Shown here one piece after another: positions 25,282 to 33,716 of a stretch of 64,000 bases of DNA (position 1 is its first letter; each line of letters starts with the position of its first letter). Under the pieces are notes generated by a model that saw only the letters and a list, made by a program, of their open reading frames with translations, was not told where the DNA came from and ran no database searches. Source of the stretch: Rhizobiales bacterium Ga0077537 (lineage in GTDB: Bacteria > Pseudomonadota > Alphaproteobacteria > Rhizobiales > Hyphomicrobiaceae); the NCBI GenBank assembly GCA_001464955.1, contig LNEM01000030.1, positions 558,001-622,000 of the forward strand, in the 5' to 3' direction. A program made the translations under genes and the position numbers.

Positions 25282-26028
25282 CTACTTCTTGTCGGCCGGC
25301 CCCTTTGCGGCGTCCGGCTTGTCTGTCGAACTGCCACCCGCTGGCGTCACCTTCGCTGCGGAAGCAGCAGCGGCGTCGGTCAAGATGGCGAGCATGTCCT
25401 GCGCCCTGCGACTTGCCGCTGCCGAGGTCGACCGGTCCCCCAGGTTCTGCTCGAAAAGCTTCGTGGCTTCGTCGATTTTCCCGGCGCGAAAAGCGGCGAG
25501 ACCCAGCATTTCGCGGGCCAGCACGCGCCATGCACGCTTGTCCTCTGTCAAGGGTGTCAGCCGATTCTTGAGTTCCGTCCAGTCGGCTTGATCAAGTCTC
25601 AACATGGCAGCTTGCAGTGCGGCGAAATCACGCATGATTTCAGGGCTGTCCGAGCGGCCGGCGAGCGACTCGAAGATCGCCAGGCTTTCGGCCGTCCGGC
25701 CAGCCTTTGCATGGGTGGCGGCGATACGCAGCTGGGCGAGTTGCTCGTAACCGGCAGACCCGGCCTTGGAGATCTCGGTGAAGCTCTTGAGCGCGTCGTC
25801 GGTCTTGCCATCGCTCGCGAGTTTGGCGGCCGCCTCGAACTGGGCGCCGAGCTGCTCCTGCGCGGTGACAGCCTGCGATTGCCGCCACTGATAGGCGACG
25901 AGCGCAAGGAAGAAGAAAATCACAGCCGCGATGAAGAACGTGCCGTACTGCTCCCACAACTTGAGCAGCCGCTCGCGCCGCATCTCCTCGTTGACTTCCT
26001 TCAGGAAGCTGTCGCCGCGATCGACCAT
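25282..26028 (-). CDS. Membrane-anchored tetratricopeptide protein, YfgM-like
   Basis: A 248-residue protein with an N-terminal cytoplasmic stretch (about 1-22), one membrane helix (YGTFFIAAVIFFFLALVAYQW, about 27-46) and a periplasmic helical-repeat region to about residue 215, ending in an Ala/Lys-rich tail. This is the layout of YfgM, an ancillary subunit of the SecYEG translocon that works with PpiD. Its position directly upstream of bamB supports the assignment. The ATG at 26028 starts MVDRGDSFLKEVNEEMRRE, as in many alphaproteobacterial homologues. Confidence 0.85.
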   Translation of the reverse strand: MVDRGDSFLKEVNEEMRRERLLKLWEQYGTFFIAAVIFFFLALVAYQWRQSQAVTAQEQLGAQFEAAAKLASDGKTDDALKSFTEISKAGSAGYEQLAQLRIAATHAKAGRTAESLAIFESLAGRSDSPEIMRDFAALQAAMLRLDQADWTELKNRLTPLTEDKRAWRVLAREMLGLAAFRAGKIDEATKLFEQNLGDRSTSAAASRRAQDMLAILTDAAAASAAKVTPAGGSSTDKPDAAKGPADKK

Positions 26029-26218
26029 CCGTACGTCCGTCCCTGTACTTGTCGTTGGCGCGCCATCCGCGCCCTTTGATCGGGCCCGAGGCAGCTCAGG
26101 TATGCAGCAGTGCTATATCGTGGCGCGACAGGAAGCGAAAGGTTGCCGCCTACTGGGCCCGACGGTACGTCGACCAAAGGACTGGCGCGCCAATCCGGCG
26201 CTTTCATGTCCGATCTGG

Positions 26219-26800
26219 TTACGGGATGATGCCGACGCCTATCAGTGCCGCATGGCCCCATTTGGCGAACGCCCAATAGAGGGCCAGTCCGCCGGCAACG
26301 GCAATGGCATCGTTGACAAGCGGCCCCGTGCCCGCCGTCGCCGCTCCGGCAGGATCTCGCGACTTGAGGCTGATCCGGTCGTACACCGCCCACGCCAGCA
26401 GCCCGCCGAATAGCAGCAGCGACGCGAGATCGCCCCTGATGAAAAGATGCGCCAGCGCCCACAGCTTGACGGCCGTGATCATGGGATGCCGCACCGCGGC
26501 CGCGATCCTGCCGCGCAGATAGGTGGCAACGAGCAACGGAAACACGGGCAGCATCAGCGTCAGCGTCACGTGGCGTCCCCAAGCCGGCGGCGTCCAGAGG
26601 ACGGGGTTCTTGCCGGGATTGAGTTGGATCTTGTGATAGCCGTAGGCGATGAGCGCGAACCCGAGAAGCGACAGGAGCGAGAAGAGGCCCTTGTAGGCAC
26701 CTTCGCCGAACCTCGAGGCGAGCGAACGTCGGAGATCGGGGCTGGTCGGAACCAGATGGGCCCCGATGAAGAGAAGCAGCCCGATCACGAGTATCAGCAC
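26219..26800 (-). CDS. NnrU family membrane protein
   Basis: A 193-residue protein with about five to six membrane segments. The opening VLILVIGLLLFIGAHL, then RRSLASRFGEGAYKGLFSLLSLLGFALIAYGY and the conserved R-G..A..RHPM..A.K.WA..HL pattern, identify NnrU. The family is linked to nitric oxide/nitrite metabolism in denitrifiers but is also widespread outside them, where its role is unclear. I start at GTG 26800, with AAGGA upstream; an ATG at 26839 adds an unlikely polar leader. No nitrite or nitric oxide reductase genes are nearby. Confidence 0.87.
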   Translation of the reverse strand: MLILVIGLLLFIGAHLVPTSPDLRRSLASRFGEGAYKGLFSLLSLLGFALIAYGYHKIQLNPGKNPVLWTPPAWGRHVTLTLMLPVFPLLVATYLRGRIAAAVRHPMITAVKLWALAHLFIRGDLASLLLFGGLLAWAVYDRISLKSRDPAGAATAGTGPLVNDAIAVAGGLALYWAFAKWGHAALIGVGIIP

Positions 26801-26929
26801 GATGCACCCATTCCTTTGCGGACATGATGGGCGCCACAATAGACGATCTGGCTTGCAAGCACATGCCCATCACACGCACCGCCGGCATGAATGCACGCTG
26901 CCGATCGACGGATGACGGATCGAAGCCCC

Positions 26930-28381
26930 TCAACGGCTGCGAATGAGATCCCACGCCGCGTTGATGCGCTTGATACGGTCTTCCCGCTCGCAACGATCCG
27001 CCTCGTCGCGCGCCAGATCGGGATGCCAGTTCTGCCGTAGCGCGTCGACCAGCCGCTTCGCCATGCCTTCCTCGGCCTTCGGGTTGACGCCGAGGAACCG
27101 ATACGCCTCCTCTGTCGTGGCTGGCGGTCTCTGCGCCACGGCCTGCACATCGAGCGCCCTCTGATGCTCGATCCGCGCGATCGTACGGATGCGCTCGATT
27201 TCGGCGAGAATCTGACAATAGAGCGCACGCGCGGCCTCCGCCGTCGGACTCGCGAGCGCTGTCGCGAGCTCCGGCCCGTCGAGGCGATCCGAAATCCGCT
27301 CCAGGTCCGAGGTCAGGATCGCGTTGAGTTCGCCCTCCCGTACGTGATCGGCGACCATCTGCTTGACCAGCAGCAGGAGTGGTGTGGCCGTCGATTGCAT
27401 TTCGAGGACGGCCGCCCACGATGCAGCTTCCCCCAGCGTGTCCGAAAGCTTGGCCGAACTCTCGGGTGGCAGTTCGGTCCCTGCCGCTGAACTCGGCTTC
27501 GATGGCGGCGGCGGCACTCCCGGGCCACGCGCTGCGCCTGCCCCTGCCGGCATCAACCGGAGCAGACCCGGCGGCATCTCTGACGGCCCCATCATCTGCC
27601 GCGCGAGGACGGCCGATCCACTCAGCAAAAGGGCCGCGAGCGCGATCGAAACGAGCAGGACGTCCGAGATCGCCTGACGGTTCGGCGCCGGCCAGCCCGC
27701 CTGCGGGCTGCTGTCGCTGGCGTAGGAAACGGTCGCCGTCCATCCGGCGTCGTCGTCGGCCGGCAGGGCGGGCGGCACAGCATTGACGGCGACGGTCGGC
27801 GCGACCGGCTCCGGAGCGCGGCTCGGCACGAGGGTCGGAGCCGGCATGACAGGTTTCGAGCGGGCCTCTCCCGTCAAACGCAGGTCGCGGCGATCCGTCG
27901 TCGGCAGCGTCGTGAAGCGAAGGCCGCCGATGGGCGACGGCGCAAAGCCCACAGGCAGCGAGATGGCTGTTTTTCCATGCCGATCGCCGGGCGACGACCA
28001 GTCGTGCAGCGTCATTCTCCCGCCGGTGACGGCGACCTTCCAGGGACGTCCCCCAAGGAGAGCTTCCGAAGCTTCGATCCAGGGCACTCGGAAGCCGTCG
28101 CAATCGAAGATGAAGCGATGGATCACGATGCTGTGACAGCCGCTCGCGTTGGTTCGGTTGCAGGCGGTGATCGTCTGTCGTTGGCGAGAGCCGATGATGC
28201 GATAAGTCTGTTCCGTGGACGGTACCAGGCCGATCCGCCCGCCATCCAGACGGCACGAGTAATCGAGGCTGACGGCTGGCTGTCCTGCAGCCGCGGCGGT
28301 TGGGCCTCCCGTAACGAGCCCGATCGCAATCGAGACCCAGACCAGCAAGGCCTGCAATGCCACCGGCACCTGGCCAATCAT
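26930..28381 (-). CDS. Membrane-anchored protein with C-terminal J domain
   Basis: A 483-residue protein with an unusual layout. Residues 1-32 look like a signal peptide. A region with six Cys residues or so (SCRLDGG, ITACNRTNASGCHSI, FDCDGF) follows to about 170. A second hydrophobic segment (VLLVSIALAALLLSGSAVLA) lies near residues 245-265. A long helical part leads to a C-terminal J-like domain (YRFLGVNPKAEEGMAKRLVDALRQNWHPDLARDEADR) that keeps the HPD tripeptide. This would place the J domain in the cytoplasm, able to stimulate DnaK at the membrane. The rest resembles no family I know. The ATG at 28381 begins the signal-like segment but has no strong ribosome-binding site. Confidence 0.75.
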   Translation of the reverse strand: MIGQVPVALQALLVWVSIAIGLVTGGPTAAAAGQPAVSLDYSCRLDGGRIGLVPSTEQTYRIIGSRQRQTITACNRTNASGCHSIVIHRFIFDCDGFRVPWIEASEALLGGRPWKVAVTGGRMTLHDWSSPGDRHGKTAISLPVGFAPSPIGGLRFTTLPTTDRRDLRLTGEARSKPVMPAPTLVPSRAPEPVAPTVAVNAVPPALPADDDAGWTATVSYASDSSPQAGWPAPNRQAISDVLLVSIALAALLLSGSAVLARQMMGPSEMPPGLLRLMPAGAGAARGPGVPPPPSKPSSAAGTELPPESSAKLSDTLGEAASWAAVLEMQSTATPLLLLVKQMVADHVREGELNAILTSDLERISDRLDGPELATALASPTAEAARALYCQILAEIERIRTIARIEHQRALDVQAVAQRPPATTEEAYRFLGVNPKAEEGMAKRLVDALRQNWHPDLARDEADRCEREDRIKRINAAWDLIRSR

Positions 28382-28619
28382 GGTTCTTGGCGGCAACGGC
28401 GGCGCTGCCGTCGTACCTCCCGTCGAATATCGAATACCCGTCACGTCTGCCCCCAACACGCAGGTCACCCCACCCCGACCCATGCGCTGTGAGCGTCAAG
28501 TGCGAGATTGGCAGATTTGAGGCTACGAACGAACTTTCCGAAGCCGCTTGCGCGAATGTCGGGGCCATGGCCTTCGCACTTCTCCGATCGCGGGCGTTGT
28601 TGTGATGGAGCAACTTCCC

Positions 28620-29759
28620 TCAGAGCAACTGCAGCTGGCTGCCTCGGCCGCCAGGTGGCCTGAAGAGATCGGTCCTGAGGCGCAGTGTGCGTTGATTGAG
28701 CGATAGCCTCCGCAGCGCCAGCCGGAAGCGGGCCGCGATCTGTTCGGCGAATGGCCCGCTGCCGCGCTGCCGATGGCCGAACGTGGCGACGTAGTCGCGA
28801 CCTCCGTGCATGGAACGAAGCAGTGAGATCACGCGCTTGGCCCGGTCAGGATGGTCGGTCTGCAGCCACTCCCGAAACAGGTCCTTGAGTTCGAGCGGCA
28901 GACGCAGGAGGACGTATCCGGCTTCCGTAGCGCCGGCATCGGCTGCCACCTCCAGAATCTTCTCGATCTCGGAATCATTGAGTGCCGGTACGATCGGGGC
29001 CACCATGACCGTCACCGGAATGCCGGCTTGCGTCAGCTGCCGGATGGTATCGAGGCGCTTTTCCGGCGTCGCGGCGCGCGGCTCCATGCTGCGGGACAGT
29101 CCCCGGTCCAGAGTGGTCACGGAAATCGCGACCTTCACCAGACGGTGCTGGGCGAGGCGCGCGAGGACGTCGAGATCGCGCAGGATGCCCGCTGATTTCG
29201 TCACGATGCCCACCGGATGCGAGGCTTCCTCCAGAACGTCGAGGATCGATCTCGAGATCCGCAGGCCGCGCTCGACCGGTTGGTAAGGGTCCGTCACCGC
29301 GCCGAGCGCGATGGTCTTCGGAACATAGCCTGGCCGCGAAAGCTCTTTGCGCAGGAGTGCGGCTGCATTGGTCTTGGCGTAGATGATGCTCTCGAAATCG
29401 ATCCCGGCCGAATGCCCGAGATAGGCATGCGTCGGCCGCGCATAACAGTAGATGCAGCCGTGCTCGCAGCCACGATAAGGGTTGATCGATTGCTCGAACG
29501 ACAAATCGGGACTGTCGTTGCGCGAAATGATGCTCTTGGCGATTTCGTCGCGAACGGTGGTGCGCGTCGGCGATGCGTCCGCCGGCAGATCCCATCCGTC
29601 GTCGAAGGCTTCCGCACTCTGGGTTTCGAACCGTCCGGTACGGTTCGATCTCGCGCCCCTGCCGCGACGCAGCGCTTCGCCGATCAACCCATCGATCGCC
29701 TCGGCTCTCTCCGGGACCGGATCCGGCTCCGCGACATATGACAGTTCGGAGTTGCCCAT
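28620..29759 (-). CDS. PA0069-type radical SAM protein
   Basis: A 379-residue radical S-adenosylmethionine enzyme. The cluster motif is CEHGCIYCYARPTH (CxxxCxxC), preceded by INPYRG and followed by DFESIIYAKTNAAALLRKEL, the pattern of the PA0069/Rv2578c group related to spore photoproduct lyase. Members have been suggested to act in DNA or nucleotide repair, but their reaction is not established. The barrel continues with VGIVTKSAGILRDLDVL and TVMVAPIVPALND. The gene starts 171 bp from the left end of the mobile island and is probably original host sequence. Confidence 0.88.
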   Translation of the reverse strand: MGNSELSYVAEPDPVPERAEAIDGLIGEALRRGRGARSNRTGRFETQSAEAFDDGWDLPADASPTRTTVRDEIAKSIISRNDSPDLSFEQSINPYRGCEHGCIYCYARPTHAYLGHSAGIDFESIIYAKTNAAALLRKELSRPGYVPKTIALGAVTDPYQPVERGLRISRSILDVLEEASHPVGIVTKSAGILRDLDVLARLAQHRLVKVAISVTTLDRGLSRSMEPRAATPEKRLDTIRQLTQAGIPVTVMVAPIVPALNDSEIEKILEVAADAGATEAGYVLLRLPLELKDLFREWLQTDHPDRAKRVISLLRSMHGGRDYVATFGHRQRGSGPFAEQIAARFRLALRRLSLNQRTLRLRTDLFRPPGGRGSQLQLL

Positions 29760-29929
29760 GTCTCACCTCCGCAACCACGCTTCGATGTCTCGGATGCTAG
29801 CGCAATCGACAGAACAAAAAAAGAACAAAAATAGGGCATGAGAGAACGCGCTTGCCAGCCGGTAACCACTGTGGCACGTACCCGGCACCAAAGCGGCCGC
29901 GTCGTGAAGTCGGGCCGCCAAGGATCCAG

Positions 29930-29966
29930 GCTGCCGTAGCTCAGTGGTAGAGCACTCCCTTGGTAG
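29930..29966 (+). repeat. attL: orphaned 5' half of tRNA-Thr(GGU)
   Basis: Thirty-five bases equal the tRNA 5' exon (acceptor strand, D arm and anticodon stem up to GGT), plus the two first intron bases AG. No 3' half follows; sequence changes to island text at 29967. It is identical to the copy at 40447-40483, and is the host remnant left by integration. Confidence 0.92.
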
Positions 29967-30347
29967 CTCCCGCAGAAGCCTTATTTTACAGGCGAATATC
30001 ACCCGAAGCACCGTGAACAAGCCGGCAACGAGGCGGGAACTCGCGCCGAAGGTCAGTCCGATGCACTCATTCTGTGTACAGAAACAGGGAGTGCGATATC
30101 CCGCAACGACGGTCTCCGTCGGCTTCGGCTTTTCGCGCGCTGTGAACCGAACGGCTTGAGCAGCCTCTAAGCGGTCAAGACGCGGCGCACGGGCGGGGCG
30201 GCAGGACCTCTTCTGCCGGGAGAGCGGCATAAGTTGGTGGAGAGAGTCCAGATGACGGGTGGTTCTTCCGCGCAAGCCCTCTAGGTTGAGCTAATTTTAG
30301 GGTGCCTGATTCGCGGGCGGAGGCAGAAGCAACCAAGGCGCAATTTC
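29967..30347. other. Non-coding left end of island
   Basis: About 380 bp with no credible gene. A minus-strand frame crosses it but runs through the tRNA remnant and lacks coding character. The stretch probably includes integrase arm sites and the promoter of the ParB-like gene; I could not pick a convincing -35/-10 pair. Confidence 0.5.
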
Positions 30348-31706
30348 ATGGTTCCGAAAAAGCTCAAAATCGGGTCGCTGCTGCTGGACCAGAGCAACCC
30401 TCGCATTCCGCCTGTCGCGAACCAGCGCGACGCGCTTCAGCAGGTCCTTGACGATCAGCAGGAGAAGTTGGCCAATCTTGCTGACAGCATCGTTGAAGAA
30501 GGGCTCAGCCCTATCGACCACTGGTTCGTCGAAAGGTCGGCAGAGCAATCAGACAAGTGGGTGGTGCTCGAAGGCAATCGCCGAATTGCGGCGCTAAAGA
30601 TACTTCACAATCCGAGTGTGCTCACCAATCTGACACTCTCAAACGCCATCAAGAAGCGTTTTGAGGCAGCCGCGAAGACTTTCGATTCGACGAAGGTAGA
30701 GCCGATCAACTGCGTCGAGACGACACGCCAGGACGCGGCACCCTGGATACAGCGCCGACACACCGACGAGGATGAAGGTCGTGGACTAGTGAGGTGGAAT
30801 GGTCAGGCGACCGCCAGATTCCGTGGCGGCGATCCGGCACTACAAGCGCTTGAGTTCGTCCGACAGCACGGAAACCTTACGGCCGAAGAAGATGCATCGC
30901 TCAACGGAAGATTCATCACCACGCTTCGACGCTTGCTGGAGACGCCGGACGTGCGAAATCTGCTGGGACTAGATCTCAAGAAGGACGAACTTTTCAGCAC
31001 CGTACCTGCTGCCGAGTTGATAAAAGGCCTCAAGCGCATCGTGCTCGATCTTGCACAGAAGACGGTCAACGTTACGGCACTCAAAAAGAAAGACCAGATG
31101 GTTGGCTACGTGGTGGGGCTGAGCAAGAACGACAAGCCTGACCTCACCAAGCGAATTCCAGCACAAAATCTTGATCAACTGATGTCGTCCCCGAAGGGAT
31201 CACCGGTCACACCTGCAAGCCCTTCGTCATCACCCAAGCCTCGCTCCATCACGTCGCCGCCGCGAATTGCCATTGTGCCGAAGCCTTACGTTCTAAAGTT
31301 GGTGAATGGCAAGCCGTCCGAACTTTATGAGGAATTGAAGACACTCCAACTCTCTAAGAACCGCCATGCCATCTCGGTTCTGTTTCGGGTCTTCCTTGAG
31401 CTATCTGTCGATCACCACTTAGTTGCCATAGGAAGCAAGTTGACCTTTATGCCTCCCAAGGGCTCGCGAGAGATCGACAAAAGTCTAAAGACAAAAGTTC
31501 TTGAGTGCATCGAGGATTTCGTGACAAAGGGTGCTACGAGGAAGGACTTTACCAGCGTCTCGAAACTGGCCTCTGACCCAAACAGCTTGCTTTCGCTTGA
31601 GACGTTGCACTCATACGTTCACAGCCGCTTCTCCACGCCTTTGGAAGGCGATCTTACTGCGATGTGGGATAACGCGCAGCCACTGCTGACACGGATTTGG
31701 GCATGA
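30348..31706 (+). CDS. ParB/sulfiredoxin-fold N-terminal domain protein
   Basis: A 452-residue island protein. The first ~90 residues carry ParB-like box I (LLLDQSNPRIPP, with ASN-Pro-Arg) and box II (VVLEGNRRIAALKIL; E-G-N-R-R corresponds to the CTP-binding GERR-type motif). A helical middle part is followed by a Ser/Pro-rich linker (about 281-307) and a C-terminal ~140-residue domain I do not recognise. No HTH of chromosome-partition ParB is evident. The stop overlaps the start of the adenine methylase by ATGA, so the two are translationally coupled and likely act together in DNA modification, regulation or defence. Other possibilities include a nuclease, as some ParB-like folds cut DNA. 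Confidence 0.8.
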   Translation: MVPKKLKIGSLLLDQSNPRIPPVANQRDALQQVLDDQQEKLANLADSIVEEGLSPIDHWFVERSAEQSDKWVVLEGNRRIAALKILHNPSVLTNLTLSNAIKKRFEAAAKTFDSTKVEPINCVETTRQDAAPWIQRRHTDEDEGRGLVRWNGQATARFRGGDPALQALEFVRQHGNLTAEEDASLNGRFITTLRRLLETPDVRNLLGLDLKKDELFSTVPAAELIKGLKRIVLDLAQKTVNVTALKKKDQMVGYVVGLSKNDKPDLTKRIPAQNLDQLMSSPKGSPVTPASPSSSPKPRSITSPPRIAIVPKPYVLKLVNGKPSELYEELKTLQLSKNRHAISVLFRVFLELSVDHHLVAIGSKLTFMPPKGSREIDKSLKTKVLECIEDFVTKGATRKDFTSVSKLASDPNSLLSLETLHSYVHSRFSTPLEGDLTAMWDNAQPLLTRIWA

Positions 31707-32587
31707 AGGCGCCATCGCGGCTAATCCATTTCAGCCCACTTCGCTATCCAGGCGGCAAGGGAAAACTCGCTGCCTACGTTAAGGCGATCATTGTCGAGAA
31801 TGGCTTGTCGGATGGTGAATACGTTGAGCCATTCGCGGGCGGTGCCGCAGTTGCGATGGAACTGCTCTTGCAGGAATACGTATCGAGCATCCGCATTAAT
31901 GACATTAGTCGCCCCGTTCACGCCTTCTGGCGGAGCGTTCTTCGAGATACCGAGAAACTGTGCAAGCTGATCCGGGACACGCCTCTTTCAGTCACGTCTT
32001 GGGATGCTCAGAAGCTCGTGCTAGCGAACGCTTCCGACCACGACGCTCTAACGCTGGGCTTCGCTACGTTTTTTCTCAACCGAACGAACCGATCCGGTAT
32101 CTTGAATGGCGGCATCATCGGTGGTCGCGATCAGACAGGCCCTTGGAAAATAGATGCTCGCTATAACGCTCAGGAATTGATCTTCCGCGTGGAATCCATA
32201 GCCAAGCTCAAGAACCGCATTTACCTCACACGACAGGACGCACTCAAGTTTCTGCGGGGCGGAAGCGAAAAGTGGGGACCGAAGACGCTAATTTACCTCG
32301 ACCCGCCCTACTACACGAAGGGCCGAGACCTCTACTATGACTACTACGGGCATGAGGATCACGCATTCCTTGCGGAGTTTGTTCAAAAGCATATTGATAG
32401 GCAGCGTTGGATCGTATCTTACGACAACGCGGCGCCCATCCGCGAACTTTACAGCAAGTGTGCTCATCGCACGTATATTGTCGGCTACAGCGCGAGACAC
32501 AGGAGCGAGGGCACTGAGGTCATGTTCTTCGACAAGAAGCTGACAATTCCCGACCTTGTGGGACCGATCACGGCAACAGCAGCGTAA
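31703..32587 (+). CDS. DNA adenine methylase, Dam/D12 class
   Basis: A 294-residue N6-adenine methyltransferase. The order of motifs is that of the alpha group: SPLRYPGGKGKL (about 11-22), the SAM site VEPFAGGAAVAMELL (about 41-55), FFLNRTNRSGILNGG (about 123-137) and the catalytic IYLDPPYY (about 197-204). It would methylate a short adenine-containing site (possibly GATC-like, unproven). No restriction endonuclease is recognisable next to it; the coupled upstream ParB-like protein is its only obvious partner. It could protect island DNA, mark replication or form part of a defence module. Confidence 0.9.
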   Translation: MKAPSRLIHFSPLRYPGGKGKLAAYVKAIIVENGLSDGEYVEPFAGGAAVAMELLLQEYVSSIRINDISRPVHAFWRSVLRDTEKLCKLIRDTPLSVTSWDAQKLVLANASDHDALTLGFATFFLNRTNRSGILNGGIIGGRDQTGPWKIDARYNAQELIFRVESIAKLKNRIYLTRQDALKFLRGGSEKWGPKTLIYLDPPYYTKGRDLYYDYYGHEDHAFLAEFVQKHIDRQRWIVSYDNAAPIRELYSKCAHRTYIVGYSARHRSEGTEVMFFDKKLTIPDLVGPITATAA

Positions 32588-32806
32588 ATGGCTCGACGGT
32601 GTTCACCCGGTTGCCGACACCATCGGCGGACAGAAGACCACCAAGTTCAAAAAGGCGTGGATTTCCGATTTTGTATAACGGCGTTCATGAATGCCGTCGC
32701 ACCCTGACCGCGCTATCAGCCGACCCTCGTGACAACGCGCCACTCTGCCGCCATGACAGGCCGGCGCGATGGCGGCCGGAGTTGTCCGTCATCGGTCAAC
32801 AATACC

Positions 32807-33388
32807 TTACCCTTGGCTTTCTTTGGCGAGGTTCTGGCGACTTGCGGTGGCGCCGATTCCGCGCCGCCAAGCAACTAGACTGACGTCGCCCGAATACATC
32901 CACCGCAGAGTCCTATAAACTTGCTCGCCGAAATGCGTGTCTTCGAATTGTTGAAGCGCGACTGTTGCCGCCGTGTTCCACTTTTGTTGACCACGTGCGC
33001 GGCGCGCCACTTTTTCGCGCAAAGCGTTTCCGTCTCGGCCTCCTAATTGAGACCACGGGACGCCTTGAATAACAAATTTAATCAAGAGATCGACCGCGCG
33101 ACGGTTCTTTATTCGCGACCATGAATTGTCCGGGAGAATTGGCGCTAATAGCTGCCATTCGGTGTCCGAAAGCTCGCGGGTCGGCTCCGGCAACGGCAAA
33201 CTGAACGGGTTCGCCTTACGAATCGGTTTCGGTGGTGGCGAGGCTACCAATTCCCGCGACGTAAGAACGTCGGGCGCGAGTGCGGAAATATCGATCCCGT
33301 AGGCTGCGAGCGCTTCAAGACGTCGTATAGCGTCCGTCTGAGTCTCGCTTGACTGAGACGGCTGGTCGAATTTTTCCGTCAGAATCAC
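32807..33388 (-). CDS. Orphan protein with IS5-type transposase N-terminal-like domain
   Basis: A 193-residue protein. Residues about 70-165 (ELSDTEWQLLAPILPDNSW, KNRRAVDLLIKFVIQGVPWSQLG, WNTAATVALQQFEDTHFGEQVYRTL) resemble the N-terminal helical DNA-binding domain of IS5-family transposases. There is no DDE catalytic domain after it and no flanking inverted repeats, so it looks like a domesticated DNA-binding protein rather than an insertion sequence. The first ~65 residues are unrelated. Its start overlaps the upstream gene by 74 bp, so the true start may be an alternative codon further in. It is the last gene of a three-gene reverse-strand operon. Confidence 0.65.
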   Translation of the reverse strand: MILTEKFDQPSQSSETQTDAIRRLEALAAYGIDISALAPDVLTSRELVASPPPKPIRKANPFSLPLPEPTRELSDTEWQLLAPILPDNSWSRIKNRRAVDLLIKFVIQGVPWSQLGGRDGNALREKVARRARGQQKWNTAATVALQQFEDTHFGEQVYRTLRWMYSGDVSLVAWRRGIGATASRQNLAKESQG

Positions 33389-33713
33389 GACTGAGTCCTC
33401 GATTGATGAGCCTGAGCCGTTCGGCTGGCGGGAGTGCTCGAAATTCCGCTTCGTTGAAACCGTCGGTCGGCGCTGACTTGGTTCCGCCTTTGTCGCGACG
33501 GAATCCTGGCCTCTCTAACATGGACGAGACGAACCGTGCTGCATGATCGGGCTTAATATGCATGCCCGACTTGCCAGGGATGACCGACAGTTTCAGCGTC
33601 TCATAGGCGACACGCATCATATTATCGATTTGCTCATGATCCAGATTTTCATTCGCGAGCAATCGCGCGCGGACGGCGGCATCAACAGCCTTTCGGTGAG
33701 TATCGTCGGTCAT
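33315..33713 (-). CDS. Island protein of unknown function (132 aa)
   Basis: A 132-residue hydrophilic protein (MTDDTHRKAVDAAVRARLLANENLDHEQIDNMM...). It has a helical N-terminus and a later segment (FNEAEFRALPPAERLRLINRGLSRDSDGKI) suggesting a short helix hairpin. I know no family for it. It begins 3 bp after the stop of the 142-aa gene upstream and overlaps the start of the transposase-domain gene by 74 bp, so the three form one operon. Confidence 0.6.
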   Translation of the reverse strand: MTDDTHRKAVDAAVRARLLANENLDHEQIDNMMRVAYETLKLSVIPGKSGMHIKPDHAARFVSSMLERPGFRRDKGGTKSAPTDGFNEAEFRALPPAERLRLINRGLSRDSDGKIRPAVSVKRDSDGRYTTS

Positions 33714-33716
33714 TGT

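Noticed and set aside
26001-28613. 870-codon minus-strand frame
   Set aside because: An out-of-frame reading over nnrU and the J-domain gene; Arg/Gly/Ser-rich composition and no family signature.
29967-30180. A second intron or tRNA 3' half after the left tRNA fragment
   Set aside because: I find no group I core text and no T arm or acceptor 3' strand; the fragment is simply truncated.
29763-30275. Minus-strand frame of 170 codons over the island's left end
   Set aside because: It crosses the tRNA remnant and the host/island border, has no ribosome-binding site and no recognisable sequence.
32807-33388. An IS5-family insertion sequence
   Set aside because: No DDE domain and no terminal inverted repeats or target duplication seen; only the N-terminal-type domain is present.
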